A DNA stretch of 64,000 bases from Micavibrio_C sp965231165 (GCA_965231165.1 OZ246421.1:1426001-1490000), one strand, 5' to 3'. Shown: positions 54,998-64,000, counted from the stretch's first letter. The notes: a model not told the origin generated them from the sequence alone. Translations and numbers: made by a program.

Positions 54998-57256
54998 ATG
55001 AACAGGGCATACAAACATATACAGCACTGGGCCGCGCAGGCTTCTTTGGTAGCTGCTGCCTTCATGGCTGCCGCCAGCCCGCTGCAGGCCGCCACAGAAC
55101 CCGCCCCCGCACCTTCGGCGACCTGCCAAAAGGCCCAGAAGGACGTTAATAAAGACGGACTCGGGACGTACACACTTTCGGACCTGACGGCGCACCCGAC
55201 ACTGGCCGGGCAAACCGTCGAGGTATCCATCAAGGTCAAGGACGCCCTCGGGCAGGCGGCCTCTTCCGAGAAATGTAAAATTGAAATTCCGCACATAGAT
55301 TTCCGCCACCCAGTCGCCATTGCCATGGTCGAGCTGCGTCGTACGCTGGCGCAGGACAGCCGTCAGGCGCCCGATGTCGCCACCCGCTTTGGCAAACTGA
55401 TCGAGGAAAAATCAGCCACCGTCGTGAACCCTGAAACGCTCGCGAAACTAAATACCATACAAGGCAACCTTGCCACGGCGCAGGACGTAGAGACGATGGA
55501 AATCGTCGTCCGCGACATGTGGCAGGTCATGCAAATTCTGGAACAGGAAAACATGAGCGCCGCCGAGCGCCGCCTGCGCGAACTGGAAAAGGCCCTGCGT
55601 GAAGCGTTGCAACGCGGCGCGAACGAAGAACAGATACGCAAGCTGACTGAAGAATCCATGGAGGCGATGAAAGAAGCGCTGAAGGAACAGGCCGCCAAAG
55701 CCAGCCAGAGCGCGGAAGCCCAGAAAAAACTCGAAGACCTGCAGAAGCAGATCGAAGAAATGCAGAAAATGCTCGAACAACTGCAGAATATGGACCCGAA
55801 AGCGGCCGAGAAAATGCAGGAAATGATGAAGCAGATGCAGGAGATGATGAAGGAGCAGCAGAAAATGGAGCAGCTCCAGCAACAAATGCAGAAGCAACAG
55901 CAAAATGGAGAGCAAAGCCCGCAACAGCAACAAATGCAGCAACAACAGCAGCAAATGCAGGAAAGCATAGAACAGCGTATGCAACGCATGCAGCGGCAGA
56001 TGCAGCAGATGCAACAGCAAATGCAGCAGCAGCAGCAAATGCAAAAGATGCAGCAAGACATGAGCAAGCTGATCGAAGATCAGGAGAAACTGCGCAATCA
56101 GACCGCCGAGGAACGTGAAAAGCGCAAGGAAGACATGGCCAAGGTTCTTGAGCAACTTGAAAAATACGCCCGGGAACTGAAAGACCAGATAGACGCAGAG
56201 GAATCGGAAGCTTATCAGCGCCAGTACGAAACGCCGGCAGTAGAACCGGCCAGTGATGATTTGTCATCCACCTATCACCAGCCATCTCAGAAATACTCCT
56301 TCATGGCGCTTTCTGCAAAGACAGGGGAAAGCTATCTGGTCGCCGAAATGGGCTTTGAGCGCGGACGCGGCAGCACCATGGTCAAAAGCAAGGAATATGA
56401 CGAAATCGTCAAACAGATAGAGCGTCTTAAAGAACTGGAAACGGAAGTCGAAACGACGGCCGGCGACCTGAAACAAAAACGAGAAGATCAAATTCAGTTG
56501 AAGGAATCGGAAGCGGAAGCAATTCTTCAGCAATTCCAGCGCATCCAGAGCGAGCTGCAGAAGAATCAGGACAAGCAGCTAGAGGATGCAAAGAAGAATC
56601 AGGACCAGCGCGATCAGGATTATCAGCAAAAGCAGAAGGAAGACCGACAGCAGCAGCAACAAACCATGCAGGAACGCATCCAGCAGATGATCGAACAACT
56701 GCGCAAGAAGCAACAACAGCAAGAGCAACAAGAGCAAAACGGCCAGAAGCAACAGAACATGACCCAGCAGCAAAAGGACCTGCAGAAAAGACTGCAGGAG
56801 CTGATGGAGAAAATGAAACAGAAAGGCATGGACCCTGGCAAGCTGCAGGATGCCGATAAATCCATGGATGACGCTTCGGGCGAACTGCAACAGGGCGACC
56901 CCGGCGATGCCGTGCCCAAACAGGACAGGGCCCTGGAGGAACTGCGCGAAGGTCAGGAACAAATGAAAAAGCAAATGCAGCAAATGATGCAGAAGCAACC
57001 CGGACAAGGTGACGGTCCTGGCGACGGTGAAGGCCAAGAAGCGACCATGAACGAACCAAGAGATGTTTTGGGTCGCGCCGCGCCGCGTGACGCGCAGGAA
57101 CTCGGCCCGATCGACAGTGAAAGCTTAAGCCGCCAGCGCCGCGATGAGATCCGCGAACGACTGAAGAAACAGGACATGCCGCAGACAGAGCGTGATTATC
57201 TCGAACGCCTGCTTAAGGGCGGAAAAGGCAAGCTGTCGGCGCCGTCATTGCCCTAG
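54998..57256 (+). CDS. C-terminal half of DUF4175 (TIGR02302), as a separate exported protein
   Basis: 752 aa. Signal peptide (about 1-31, ending SPLQAA). YTLSDLTAHPTLAGQ, VKDALGQAASSE and IPHIDFRHPVAIAMVELRR (seen in pieces) are the second half of a DUF4175 periplasmic domain, followed by AERRLRELEKALREALQRGA. A very long Gln/Met/Lys coiled coil covers about 230-420 and 460-650. The end RDAQELGPID and RLLKGGKG matches the family end. The missing N-terminal half is on the opposite strand at 57262-58386, with only 5 bp between stop codons. Confidence 0.85.
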   Translation: MNRAYKHIQHWAAQASLVAAAFMAAASPLQAATEPAPAPSATCQKAQKDVNKDGLGTYTLSDLTAHPTLAGQTVEVSIKVKDALGQAASSEKCKIEIPHIDFRHPVAIAMVELRRTLAQDSRQAPDVATRFGKLIEEKSATVVNPETLAKLNTIQGNLATAQDVETMEIVVRDMWQVMQILEQENMSAAERRLRELEKALREALQRGANEEQIRKLTEESMEAMKEALKEQAAKASQSAEAQKKLEDLQKQIEEMQKMLEQLQNMDPKAAEKMQEMMKQMQEMMKEQQKMEQLQQQMQKQQQNGEQSPQQQQMQQQQQQMQESIEQRMQRMQRQMQQMQQQMQQQQQMQKMQQDMSKLIEDQEKLRNQTAEEREKRKEDMAKVLEQLEKYARELKDQIDAEESEAYQRQYETPAVEPASDDLSSTYHQPSQKYSFMALSAKTGESYLVAEMGFERGRGSTMVKSKEYDEIVKQIERLKELETEVETTAGDLKQKREDQIQLKESEAEAILQQFQRIQSELQKNQDKQLEDAKKNQDQRDQDYQQKQKEDRQQQQQTMQERIQQMIEQLRKKQQQQEQQEQNGQKQQNMTQQQKDLQKRLQELMEKMKQKGMDPGKLQDADKSMDDASGELQQGDPGDAVPKQDRALEELREGQEQMKKQMQQMMQKQPGQGDGPGDGEGQEATMNEPRDVLGRAAPRDAQELGPIDSESLSRQRRDEIRERLKKQDMPQTERDYLERLLKGGKGKLSAPSLP

Positions 57257-57261
57257 AATAT

Positions 57262-58386
57262 TCAAGGCAGCGTCAAGACAGGGGGCAGACCGGACGGCAA
57301 AGGCTTTGCTGCCGGATCGGATTTGGTTTCCGTTTCGATGACGATTTCTCCCTGATAGCCGTTGTCATCCTTGGCTTCGTAATCAATATCCAACGCTTTG
57401 GAATTTTTTGCTTCCGACGGATTGATCGATTTGATCGTCACCGTGGGAGACTGGTCCTGATCGACAGAGATACGCCATTCCGGGCCACGCTCTATTTTGA
57501 CCGTGGCCTCGCCAGCCTCCAGTTTAACTTCATACTGATATCCGGTTTTACCCTGCCCCTGCGGAATTTCCTTTTGCAGCGGCACTTCCTGACCGTTGAC
57601 CAGAATGCGCGTAGGGCTGCCGTAAGTCATAATCGTCAGCACACTGCTCTGATGCGCGACCATTTTCTCGCCGCCCTGCGTGTCATCGCGGGTGGTTTCC
57701 GTCATTTGCAGCGGTTCTTTATTGATACCGTCGGGCGGCGTCACCCATGCTTTGAGCAGCAAAGGCGGCACGGTCGGTGGCGGCGGTATCGGTGTCGTCC
57801 AGTCGAAAGCCTGTTTTACCTGCTCGATATGCGGACCTTGCGAGAATGCCGCCGTTACGGCCAGTGTCAGCGCGATCAAGAACCGCAAATGATGCGGGTC
57901 GTGCGCCGCCATGCCGGGGCGCGGCCTACCGGCTTCAAATTTTCCGGCATATTTTTCCCAGATATTCGAGATGTGGAGGTTCCACTTGGCCTTTTCGCCC
58001 TCGTCACTGCCATCGGCAATGCGGTCACCCAGTATCTGCGCCGGGTTCAGCGGATCGCCGAGATTTTTATCAAGACGTTTGAGCGCGTCATCGCGAGTCA
58101 CGTGCAGGGAACCGGTTTTATAGCGGAAGGGCGATGCCGCCAGAGCGAGGGTAAATGCGATAACACCGGCCATGCGCCCCACGGGCGAAGCCAAACCCCA
58201 GACACCGGCAAACGATGCCGACAAAAACAGGCTGGTGATGGCGGCGGGAGGCACTACGCGCGGCCACAAGCGCTCCCAGAAAATCGCCGTACGCGCATTA
58301 CGTACCGCACGGGTAAATTCACGCGGCAGATTTTCCGGCGATATTTCGGCTCTCTTTTCCTGAGAATTATGATCGGTCGACGTCAT
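57262..58386 (-). CDS. N-terminal half of DUF4175 (TIGR02302), separate gene on the opposite strand
   Basis: 374 aa. Two hydrophobic segments at about 45-80 and a third at about 165-185, a cytoplasmic loop with GDPLNPAQILGDRIADG between them, and a periplasmic part with KAWVTPPDG (Ig-like) and DYEAKDDNGYQGE. The protein stops after GLPPVLTLP, exactly where the family continues into the segment that begins the gene at 54998. The ATG at 58386 has AGGG upstream. Its product can meet the exported C-terminal half in the periplasm. Confidence 0.82.
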   Translation of the reverse strand: MTSTDHNSQEKRAEISPENLPREFTRAVRNARTAIFWERLWPRVVPPAAITSLFLSASFAGVWGLASPVGRMAGVIAFTLALAASPFRYKTGSLHVTRDDALKRLDKNLGDPLNPAQILGDRIADGSDEGEKAKWNLHISNIWEKYAGKFEAGRPRPGMAAHDPHHLRFLIALTLAVTAAFSQGPHIEQVKQAFDWTTPIPPPPTVPPLLLKAWVTPPDGINKEPLQMTETTRDDTQGGEKMVAHQSSVLTIMTYGSPTRILVNGQEVPLQKEIPQGQGKTGYQYEVKLEAGEATVKIERGPEWRISVDQDQSPTVTIKSINPSEAKNSKALDIDYEAKDDNGYQGEIVIETETKSDPAAKPLPSGLPPVLTLP

Positions 58387-58525
58387 GGCTACCCTGTTTT
58401 TCAATGCTTATTTTTATTGTCTGGAAGTCTAAAAGCATTAACATAAAGGTATCAAGGCTGCAAATGCTCGCTGCCCGGAAAAGCAACCTTTTCCCGGTCC
58501 ACGGCGGCCCATACATTGTCATAAT

Positions 58526-59899
58526 TCACATCTTTTCAGGAATGGCCCAGCCGCCGCCCAGCGCCTTGAACAGATCGATGCTGGCCTGGAGGCGTTCGTT
58601 GCGCGACTGTGCATGACTGTCCTCGGCCAGAAGCTGCGCCGTCTGTGTTTCCAGCAATGTCTGGAAATCGATCACCCCGGCCTCGTATTGCTGACGGGCA
58701 TATTTATAGGCCTTGCGCGATTCCTGCATGGCCTTGGCCAAATGACCTTCGCGGCTGGCGGCGGTTTTTTCTGCTGTCAGCGCATTCTCGACCTCCTGCA
58801 GCGATACCAGCACAGTCTTGCGGTAATTCTCTACCAGTTCTTTCTGGCGGGCGGTGGCCTGTTCGACCCCGCCTTCCAGCCTGCCGCCCTGAAAGATCGG
58901 TGCGGCCAGCGCCGATGCCAGCCCCAGCGCCGTTGTCGCCGGATCGCCAAACCCGGCGGCGGCGATGCTGCCGTCCAGACCCAATGTGACAGTCGGGAAA
59001 AAGGCGGCGCGGGCAACACCGATATCGGCATTGGCCGCGATCAGGTCCATTTCCGATTTACGAATATCCGGACGACGCTCCAGCAACGCTGACGGTTGCC
59101 CCGGATCAATCGCGGGCACTTTCATATCTTTCAGGCTATCGCCGCTGATCTCCAGCGTCTGCGGCACCTGTCCCAGCAACACCGCCAACGCGTTTTCAGC
59201 AACGCTGACGTTCTGGGCTGTCGTCGCGCGCACCGCCTGTGTCGCCGCCAGAGACGCCTCCTGCTGTGCCAGATCCAATGCCGATACGGTACCCGCCTGA
59301 TAGCGCGCATCGACGATTTTCAAAACATCGCGCGCATTCTTCAGGTTGGCATCGGCAATCGTCAGGCGCTGGCGCGCATTCAAAACATTGAAATAGGTCG
59401 TCGCCACATCACCCATGACCACCAGCGCCACGGCGTCGCGATCAAACTGGCTGCCGGCATAATCAGCCTGCGCCCCTTCGACGGAGGCCCGGTTGGCGCC
59501 AAACAAATCCAGTTCATAGGAAATACCCAGACCCGCCCGCAAGTCGGTTTCCGTGGTGGTGCGTCCTGAATCAGGATTGGTGCGGGTACGGCTGGCGGAT
59601 GACGTCGCGTCAACAGACGGCAGCAAACTGGCACCGCTGATCTTCAGCAACGCTCTTGATTGATCAACACGATGCAGCGCCGCGCGGATATCGAGATTCT
59701 GGTCGAGCGCGATCGCCATCAGACGGCTGAGTTCAGCATCGCCAAAACTTTCCCACCAGGACCGCGCCATCTGCGCGGTGCCCGCACCGGGCTGGCTCCA
59801 TTCCGCGGGCATCGGTGCCTGCGGGCGCTGATATTCAGGGACAAACGAACAGCCCGTCAGTAAAACCGCAACCAGTGACGTCACTACAATTTTTTTCAT
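58526..59899 (-). CDS. Outer-membrane efflux lipoprotein, NodT/TolC family
   Basis: 457 aa. Lipobox LLTGCSF at about residue 14-20, family start PEYQRPQAPMPAEW, then two repeated outer-membrane-channel halves with long helices (LERRPDIRKSEMDLIAANADIG is typical, shown here split). It forms the outer-membrane duct of the MacAB pump encoded upstream, 13 bp away on the same strand. Confidence 0.92.
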   Translation of the reverse strand: MKKIVVTSLVAVLLTGCSFVPEYQRPQAPMPAEWSQPGAGTAQMARSWWESFGDAELSRLMAIALDQNLDIRAALHRVDQSRALLKISGASLLPSVDATSSASRTRTNPDSGRTTTETDLRAGLGISYELDLFGANRASVEGAQADYAGSQFDRDAVALVVMGDVATTYFNVLNARQRLTIADANLKNARDVLKIVDARYQAGTVSALDLAQQEASLAATQAVRATTAQNVSVAENALAVLLGQVPQTLEISGDSLKDMKVPAIDPGQPSALLERRPDIRKSEMDLIAANADIGVARAAFFPTVTLGLDGSIAAAGFGDPATTALGLASALAAPIFQGGRLEGGVEQATARQKELVENYRKTVLVSLQEVENALTAEKTAASREGHLAKAMQESRKAYKYARQQYEAGVIDFQTLLETQTAQLLAEDSHAQSRNERLQASIDLFKALGGGWAIPEKM

Positions 59900-59912
59900 A
59901 CTTTCCTTCTTC

Positions 59913-61844
59913 CTACTCAGAACTTAAGGCCACGACCGGGTCCATTCTTGAGGCCTTGCGCGCAGGTAAAAACCCGAACAGCAGCCCCGTACCCACGGCG
60001 CAGGCAAAGGCCATAATCGCCGGGCCCGGCGAAAACAGGACTTTAACCCCGAAGAGAGTTAGGGCGGCCCCCACAGAAAATCCAATGGCCAGCCCCATTA
60101 ATCCACCGATTGTGCAAACAACGGCGGCTTCGGTATTAAACTGCAGCATAATATCACGGCGGCGGGCGCCTGTGGCCATACGAATGCCGATTTCCCGGGT
60201 GCGTTCGGTGACGCTGACCAGCATGATATTCATAACCCCGATGCCGCCGACCAGCAGAGAAATCGCCGCCACCGCCCCCAGCAGGATGGTCAGGGTATTC
60301 TGCGTTTCATTAGCCATGGCGACGAAGGATGCGGTACTGCGCACCGAAAAATCTTCGGTACCGTGCCGTTGTATCAGCAAATTCCTGATGGATTCCTCGG
60401 TGGCATCGACCGATGCCACATCCGCGACCTTGACCACGATACTGTTCAGGTAAGACGTCCCGAACAGGCGGATCATGCCGGTTGTCACCGGGATAAAGGC
60501 ACTATCGTCCTGATCGCCGCCCCACGGGGCCGCGCCCTTCTCACCCATGACGCCGATGACCTGAAACGGAATATTCCCGACCAGCACATATTCGCCGACA
60601 GGATCACTGTCCGGGAAAAGGGAGTCATTCACTGTTTTACCCAGCACGATGACCGGCGCGTAAGATTCCAGATCGCGGTCGGTGAAGAAACTGCCCTGCG
60701 CCAACGGCCAGTCACGCGCCAAGGGAAACCCCGGTCCCACGCCCTGAATGCTGGCGGCGTAATCAGTGTTGCCAAAACGCAAAGTCTTGCGGCCGCTGCG
60801 TTCAGGGACGACGACCATGACGTTATCCAGTCCCGCAATCGCCCGCGCATCATCAAGCGTCATTGTCGCAATATCGCCACTGGAACGGATGCCCGGCGCA
60901 CCAGGGCGAATATTCAGCAAATTGGTGCCCATCATACTGATCTGATCAAGAACGCTTTGCTTGCTGCCATTGCCGACCGCCAGCATGATGATGACGGCGG
61001 CCACGCCGATCACAATCCCGAGCAGGGTCAGCGCGGTGCGGAAAATATTCGCATGCAGCGCCCGCAGCGCGGTTTTTACCGCCTCCGACCCTTCTGCGCG
61101 CAGGCTGGTGACGCCATGGGAAACATCCGTGCCGGACGGTATTTCATGCACCGCATCGGCGCGACCGCTATCTTCGGTGATTTTACCGTCCTGAATCTTG
61201 ATAATGCGGCTAGCGTTACGGGCGACGTTCTCATCATGGGTAATCAGGATGATCGTGCGCCCTTCCTTATGCAGCGCCTTTAGCAAATCCATCACATCCT
61301 GACCGCTGCGGCTATCGAGCGCGCCCGTCGGTTCATCTGCCAGAATGACAGGGGGATCGTTCATCAGAGCGCGGGCGATGGCCACACGCTGCTGCTGCCC
61401 GCCGGAAAGCTGACTTGGGCGGTGATCGCTGCGGTCACCCAATCCCAGCTTATTTAGAAGGGCACGTGCGTTCTCAAGGCGTTTTTCGCGCGGCATGCCG
61501 ACATAAAGCGCGGGAATTTCCACATTCTCTTCAGCGCTGGCATTGCCAAGCAGATTGTAACGCTGGAAAATGAAACCGAAGCTCTGGCTACGCAGACCAG
61601 CCAGTTCGTCTGGTTCCAATGTTGAAGATTCCCGTCCGCGCACACGGTAACTGCCGGAGGTCGGGCGGTCGAGGCAGCCGATAATATTCATCAGCGTCGA
61701 TTTACCGGAGCCGGACTGGCCCATGATTGCTACAAATTCACCCGGCCAGATAGACAGAGATACGTCATCAAGCGCCCTCACTTGCGTGTCGCCGCTTGCG
61801 TAAACGCGGCTGATATTTGTCAGCTCCAGAAGCGGCCCTGTCAT
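59913..61844 (-). CDS. macB: MacB-type ABC transporter (NBD-TMD)
   Basis: 643 aa. N-terminal NBD: Walker A GQSGSGKST, signature LSGGQQQR, Walker B VILADEPTGALD. Then a linker, one helix near 270-290, a large periplasmic domain, and three helices at about 520-630 (FtsX-like: GGIGVMNIMLVSVTERTREIGIRMA in pieces). This is the MacB mechanotransmission fold. It works with MacA and a TolC-type duct to export macrolides, peptides or lipids; the substrate is unknown. Confidence 0.93.
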   Translation of the reverse strand: MTGPLLELTNISRVYASGDTQVRALDDVSLSIWPGEFVAIMGQSGSGKSTLMNIIGCLDRPTSGSYRVRGRESSTLEPDELAGLRSQSFGFIFQRYNLLGNASAEENVEIPALYVGMPREKRLENARALLNKLGLGDRSDHRPSQLSGGQQQRVAIARALMNDPPVILADEPTGALDSRSGQDVMDLLKALHKEGRTIILITHDENVARNASRIIKIQDGKITEDSGRADAVHEIPSGTDVSHGVTSLRAEGSEAVKTALRALHANIFRTALTLLGIVIGVAAVIIMLAVGNGSKQSVLDQISMMGTNLLNIRPGAPGIRSSGDIATMTLDDARAIAGLDNVMVVVPERSGRKTLRFGNTDYAASIQGVGPGFPLARDWPLAQGSFFTDRDLESYAPVIVLGKTVNDSLFPDSDPVGEYVLVGNIPFQVIGVMGEKGAAPWGGDQDDSAFIPVTTGMIRLFGTSYLNSIVVKVADVASVDATEESIRNLLIQRHGTEDFSVRSTASFVAMANETQNTLTILLGAVAAISLLVGGIGVMNIMLVSVTERTREIGIRMATGARRRDIMLQFNTEAAVVCTIGGLMGLAIGFSVGAALTLFGVKVLFSPGPAIMAFACAVGTGLLFGFLPARKASRMDPVVALSSE

Positions 61845-63025
61845 AGGCGCGCCATTCCGCGCAGGCCGCCACGTCGCGGCGATGATGACGCTGAAGGCGC
61901 GGACAACAACGCCGACACCAGAACCTCGTCACCCTCTTTGAGGCCTGCGGTAACTTCGGCATTGGTGCGGTCGCTTAAACCGATATGGATAATTTTTTTA
62001 ACAAATCCCTTCGCCGTTATCAATTGTATCTCATAGGCCTGCCCGGCTTCGCTGTCCTCTTTTGACACACGCTTGCCCAGTGCCGTGACAGGAATCACCA
62101 GCACGTTCTGCGCCTGCCCACGCACAAAAAACATCTGTGTGCTCATACTGGACATCAGTTGGCGGTCCTTGTTATCGACATCGGCCAGCACATTATAGAG
62201 GACCACATCATTAATGGTTTCCGGGGTCGGTAAAATCTGGCGCACGGTCGTTGTCCATTTGCGCTCACGTGCACCCAGCGTCGTGAAATAAACCGGCATA
62301 TCGACAGCAATGCGGGTGATATCGGCTTCAGCCACCTGCGCCTTCACCGTCATCGTATCCAGATCGGCGAGCTGCACGATGGTCGGGGTGGTCTGGTTGG
62401 CGTTCAGGGTTTCGCCCTCACGCGCCGAGAGGGTCACGACCGTTCCGGCGATGGGCGCGAATATTTTCGTGTAATTCAGGTTCGCCTTATTGCCTTCGAG
62501 CGTCGAACTCGCTTCTTCGATCTGCGCATCAAGCGAGGATAGTTTAGCTTCGGCGATTTTGACTTCGGTGTCGCTGTCATCGAACACTTCCTGACTGATG
62601 GCCTTTTGTTTCGCCAGTTTTTCATTGCGCAGGCGGTTGCGTTTGGCTTGCTCCAGCAAAGCTTCCTGTTCAGCGCGTTGCGCGGTCAGGGTTTTCAGGC
62701 GCGCTTCGTCGCCCGCGACCTGTGATTCATAAATTTCAGGATCGATGTCCGCGATCGGATCGCCCGCCTTTACCGTGTCACCGATATCGACATAAAGCTT
62801 TTCCAATTGGCCGGACACCTGTGCGCCGACATTCACGTATTCGCGGGGTTCCAGCTTACCCTGTGCGGTGACGACATCCTCGATATCGCCGCGCACGATC
62901 TTGACCGGGTGCGTTTCCGCCTTTTCATCCGCTGCCGGTGTGAAATACGACCAGGCACCATAACCAGCCCCTGCCAGCACGACCAACAGCAGCAGAGTAG
63001 CGGCAATCTTTTTACGGAATGTCAC
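61841..63025 (-). CDS. macA: MacA-type periplasmic adaptor (HlyD family)
   Basis: 394 aa. N-terminal anchor helix (about 8-28), lipoyl half-motifs (VNVGAQVSGQLEKLYVDIGD and later GTVVTLSAREGE), a helical hairpin at about 95-190 and beta-barrel/membrane-proximal domains. Stop and start overlap with macB by 4 bp. GTG start at 63025 with AAGGAG upstream. First gene of the pump operon. Confidence 0.93.
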   Translation of the reverse strand: MTFRKKIAATLLLLVVLAGAGYGAWSYFTPAADEKAETHPVKIVRGDIEDVVTAQGKLEPREYVNVGAQVSGQLEKLYVDIGDTVKAGDPIADIDPEIYESQVAGDEARLKTLTAQRAEQEALLEQAKRNRLRNEKLAKQKAISQEVFDDSDTEVKIAEAKLSSLDAQIEEASSTLEGNKANLNYTKIFAPIAGTVVTLSAREGETLNANQTTPTIVQLADLDTMTVKAQVAEADITRIAVDMPVYFTTLGARERKWTTTVRQILPTPETINDVVLYNVLADVDNKDRQLMSSMSTQMFFVRGQAQNVLVIPVTALGKRVSKEDSEAGQAYEIQLITAKGFVKKIIHIGLSDRTNAEVTAGLKEGDEVLVSALLSAPSASSSPRRGGLRGMARL

Positions 63026-63234
63026 GGGGGTTATCTCCTTCGTATGTCGGCAACTCGTTCTTTATACGGCGCGCCGGAACAAACTATTCGAAATTCCGCA
63101 TGCCCTTTTTATAATGGCATTTTTCTTTAATGAATTCAAAATGTTAATGAATTTTTTGGTCCAGGGGAACATCTGCCTCTTTATACCGTTGGTGGTAGGT
63201 AAACCACGCAACCGACAGCACGGAGTATAAAGCC

Positions 63235-63441
63235 ATGAAAAAGAAAAATCCGCCCAAAGGCTCTCCGGGTGGCAGCCCAAACGGAGAACCAAAAGAAAAA
63301 CCAGATCAGGAATTTCAGCATGAAACGCCGCACGAGCACCAGAATGAGGAAGGCGTTCCGGGGAAGCATGCCGCGATGATCCCGCATGGAGAGCGGCATT
63401 TCTCAGGACGTTATTCTCAGGATAGCGGACGTAGCCTGTAA
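63235..63441 (+). CDS. Possible small disordered protein, 68 aa
   Basis: Lys/Pro/Gly/Glu/His-rich, likely unstructured (KGSPGGSPNGEPKEK, HETPHEHQ). GGAG lies upstream of the ATG at 63235. No family recognised and no membrane helix. It could be spurious; it lies in the gap between macA and the anti-sigma-like gene. Confidence 0.4.
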   Translation: MKKKNPPKGSPGGSPNGEPKEKPDQEFQHETPHEHQNEEGVPGKHAAMIPHGERHFSGRYSQDSGRSL

Positions 63442-63498
63442 TTCCCCGGTCATTGAGAACAAAGACAGGTCGCCTCCCTCCCGGATAGCGGCCTGTCT

Positions 63499-63690
63499 TC
63501 ATTCTGGTGGGCGTGCATCCCACCACTCTTTGAGTATCTGTTTCTGGAAAAACAGTGTCTCAAACCGTTCCCTCAGTTCAGGATGCTGGCAAATTTTCTT
63601 CATCATATGCACACGCGCCGCGCCATCGACCTCGCCATCGATGATCGCCTGAATATCGAACTCTGAAATAATGTTCTTTTCGCGATTCAT
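63499..63690 (-). CDS. Small anti-sigma-like protein, 63 aa
   Basis: EFDIQAIIDGEVDGAARVHMMKK and CQHPELRERFETL (in pieces) recall the N-terminal helices of anti-sigma factors (pattern xLxAYxDGELxx ... xPELxxR). It has no membrane helix and no zinc HxxxCxxC motif, so it would be a truncated or minimal relative. No sigma factor gene is visible in the window. The ATG at 63690 or GTG at 63696 may start it. Confidence 0.5.
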   Translation of the reverse strand: MNREKNIISEFDIQAIIDGEVDGAARVHMMKKICQHPELRERFETLFFQKQILKEWWDARPPE

Positions 63691-63786
63691 CTGCACACCA
63701 TGAGAAACGGACTGATTGCGCGTACATGCTGCGGCAACCTTCTACCTACATTTAAGTAACAATCTTATGCAAAGAAAGTTCCGCAA

Positions 63787-64000
63787 TCACCGTGATGACG
63801 CCACATTTTCAGCGAGAACCGTGACAGGCTGGCAGAACATGTAACCCACGCCACGCACGGTCTTGATCATGTGCGGCATTTTGGGATCATCCCCCAGCTT
63901 ACGCCGCAAGCGCGCCACCTGAATATCCACGGCGCGGTCGTATGAATGATAATCCTGCCCACGGCTCAATTCGAACAATTGATCGCGGGTCAAAACCCGG
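63787..64000 (-). CDS. OmpR-family response regulator, C-terminal DNA-binding part (cut by window edge)
   Basis: Winged-helix output domain: LTRDQLFELSRGQDYHSYDRAVD and VARLRRKLGDDP, then IKTVRGVGYMF, all typical of OmpR/PhoB regulators. The frame is open to base 64000, so the receiver domain lies beyond the window. A partner kinase is not visible here. Confidence 0.9.
   Translation of the reverse strand, partial: RVLTRDQLFELSRGQDYHSYDRAVDIQVARLRRKLGDDPKMPHMIKTVRGVGYMFCQPVTVLAENVASSR

Noticed and set aside
55700..56080. CAG/ATG-rich tract as a DNA repeat array
   Set aside because: It is in frame and encodes the coiled coil expected in DUF4175 proteins; no regular DNA repeat unit or spacers.
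55363..56285. Three long antisense ORFs rich in Cys/Leu/Ala over the Gln/Met-rich coiled coil
   Set aside because: CAG/ATG repeats on the plus strand avoid stops in all antisense frames; the Cys-Cys or Leu-Leu runs are translation artefacts.

Overview
The window looks like a chromosomal segment of a free-living alphaproteobacterium of moderate GC. The signs are sdhCDA gene order, the plsY-dprA-topA-rnr-rpmG block, a MoxR/DUF58/DUF4159/DUF4175 cell-envelope cluster of alphaproteobacterial type, and a type A RNase P RNA. A Micavibrio-like lineage is a guess from overall flavour, not proven. No tRNA, rRNA, CRISPR array, transposase or integrase was seen. Coding density is high, with many 4-nt ATGA overlaps and several convergent pairs that share stop codons.

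Layout. 1-1.5 kb: a small membrane protein, a bidirectional terminator, rnpB on the minus strand, and an AT-rich orphan membrane gene flanked by inverted hairpins. 1.5-8.2 kb: amidase, MFS transporter, exported MsrA, orphans, sdhB, aldo/keto reductase, tautomerase. 8.3-15.5 kb (minus): ABC exporter, sdhA, sdhD, an orphan, sdhC, MsrB, orphan, asd. 15.6-28.9 kb: a hybrid histidine kinase converging on a type IV pilus/type II-like assembly operon (response regulator, lipoprotein secretin, exported ASH/HR-domain protein, ATPase, GspF-like platform, two inner-membrane accessory proteins, two pilin-like proteins). The prepilin peptidase is divergent from the operon. 28.9-39.4 kb: CoA-transferase, pyrB, plsY, dprA, topA, rnr, orphan, rpmG.

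39.5-42.8 kb is a compact regulatory island. It holds a Lon-type protease with a non-standard N-terminus, a convergent LexA/CI-like repressor whose cleavage residues are replaced, and a divergent XRE regulator. The two regulators are separated by an AT-rich region with two identical-arm operators 30 bp apart. 42.9-46.4 kb: a fused CcsBA cytochrome c synthase and a ResA/CcmG thioredoxin (System II). 47-58.4 kb: the MoxR/DUF58/BatA-like cluster. Two proteins that are normally single polypeptides each appear as two genes on opposite strands: BatA-N + DUF4159, and DUF4175. Each separated C-terminal part has its own signal peptide. 58.5-63.0 kb: a NodT-MacB-MacA tripartite efflux operon. The end holds two small ORFs and the C-terminal DNA-binding domain of an OmpR-type regulator cut by the window edge.

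The most unusual points are the paired gene fissions in the DUF4159/DUF4175 cluster, the protease/dead-repressor/operator module, and the divergent pilus machine with its embedded response regulator. All functional statements come from reading motifs by eye; no search was run.
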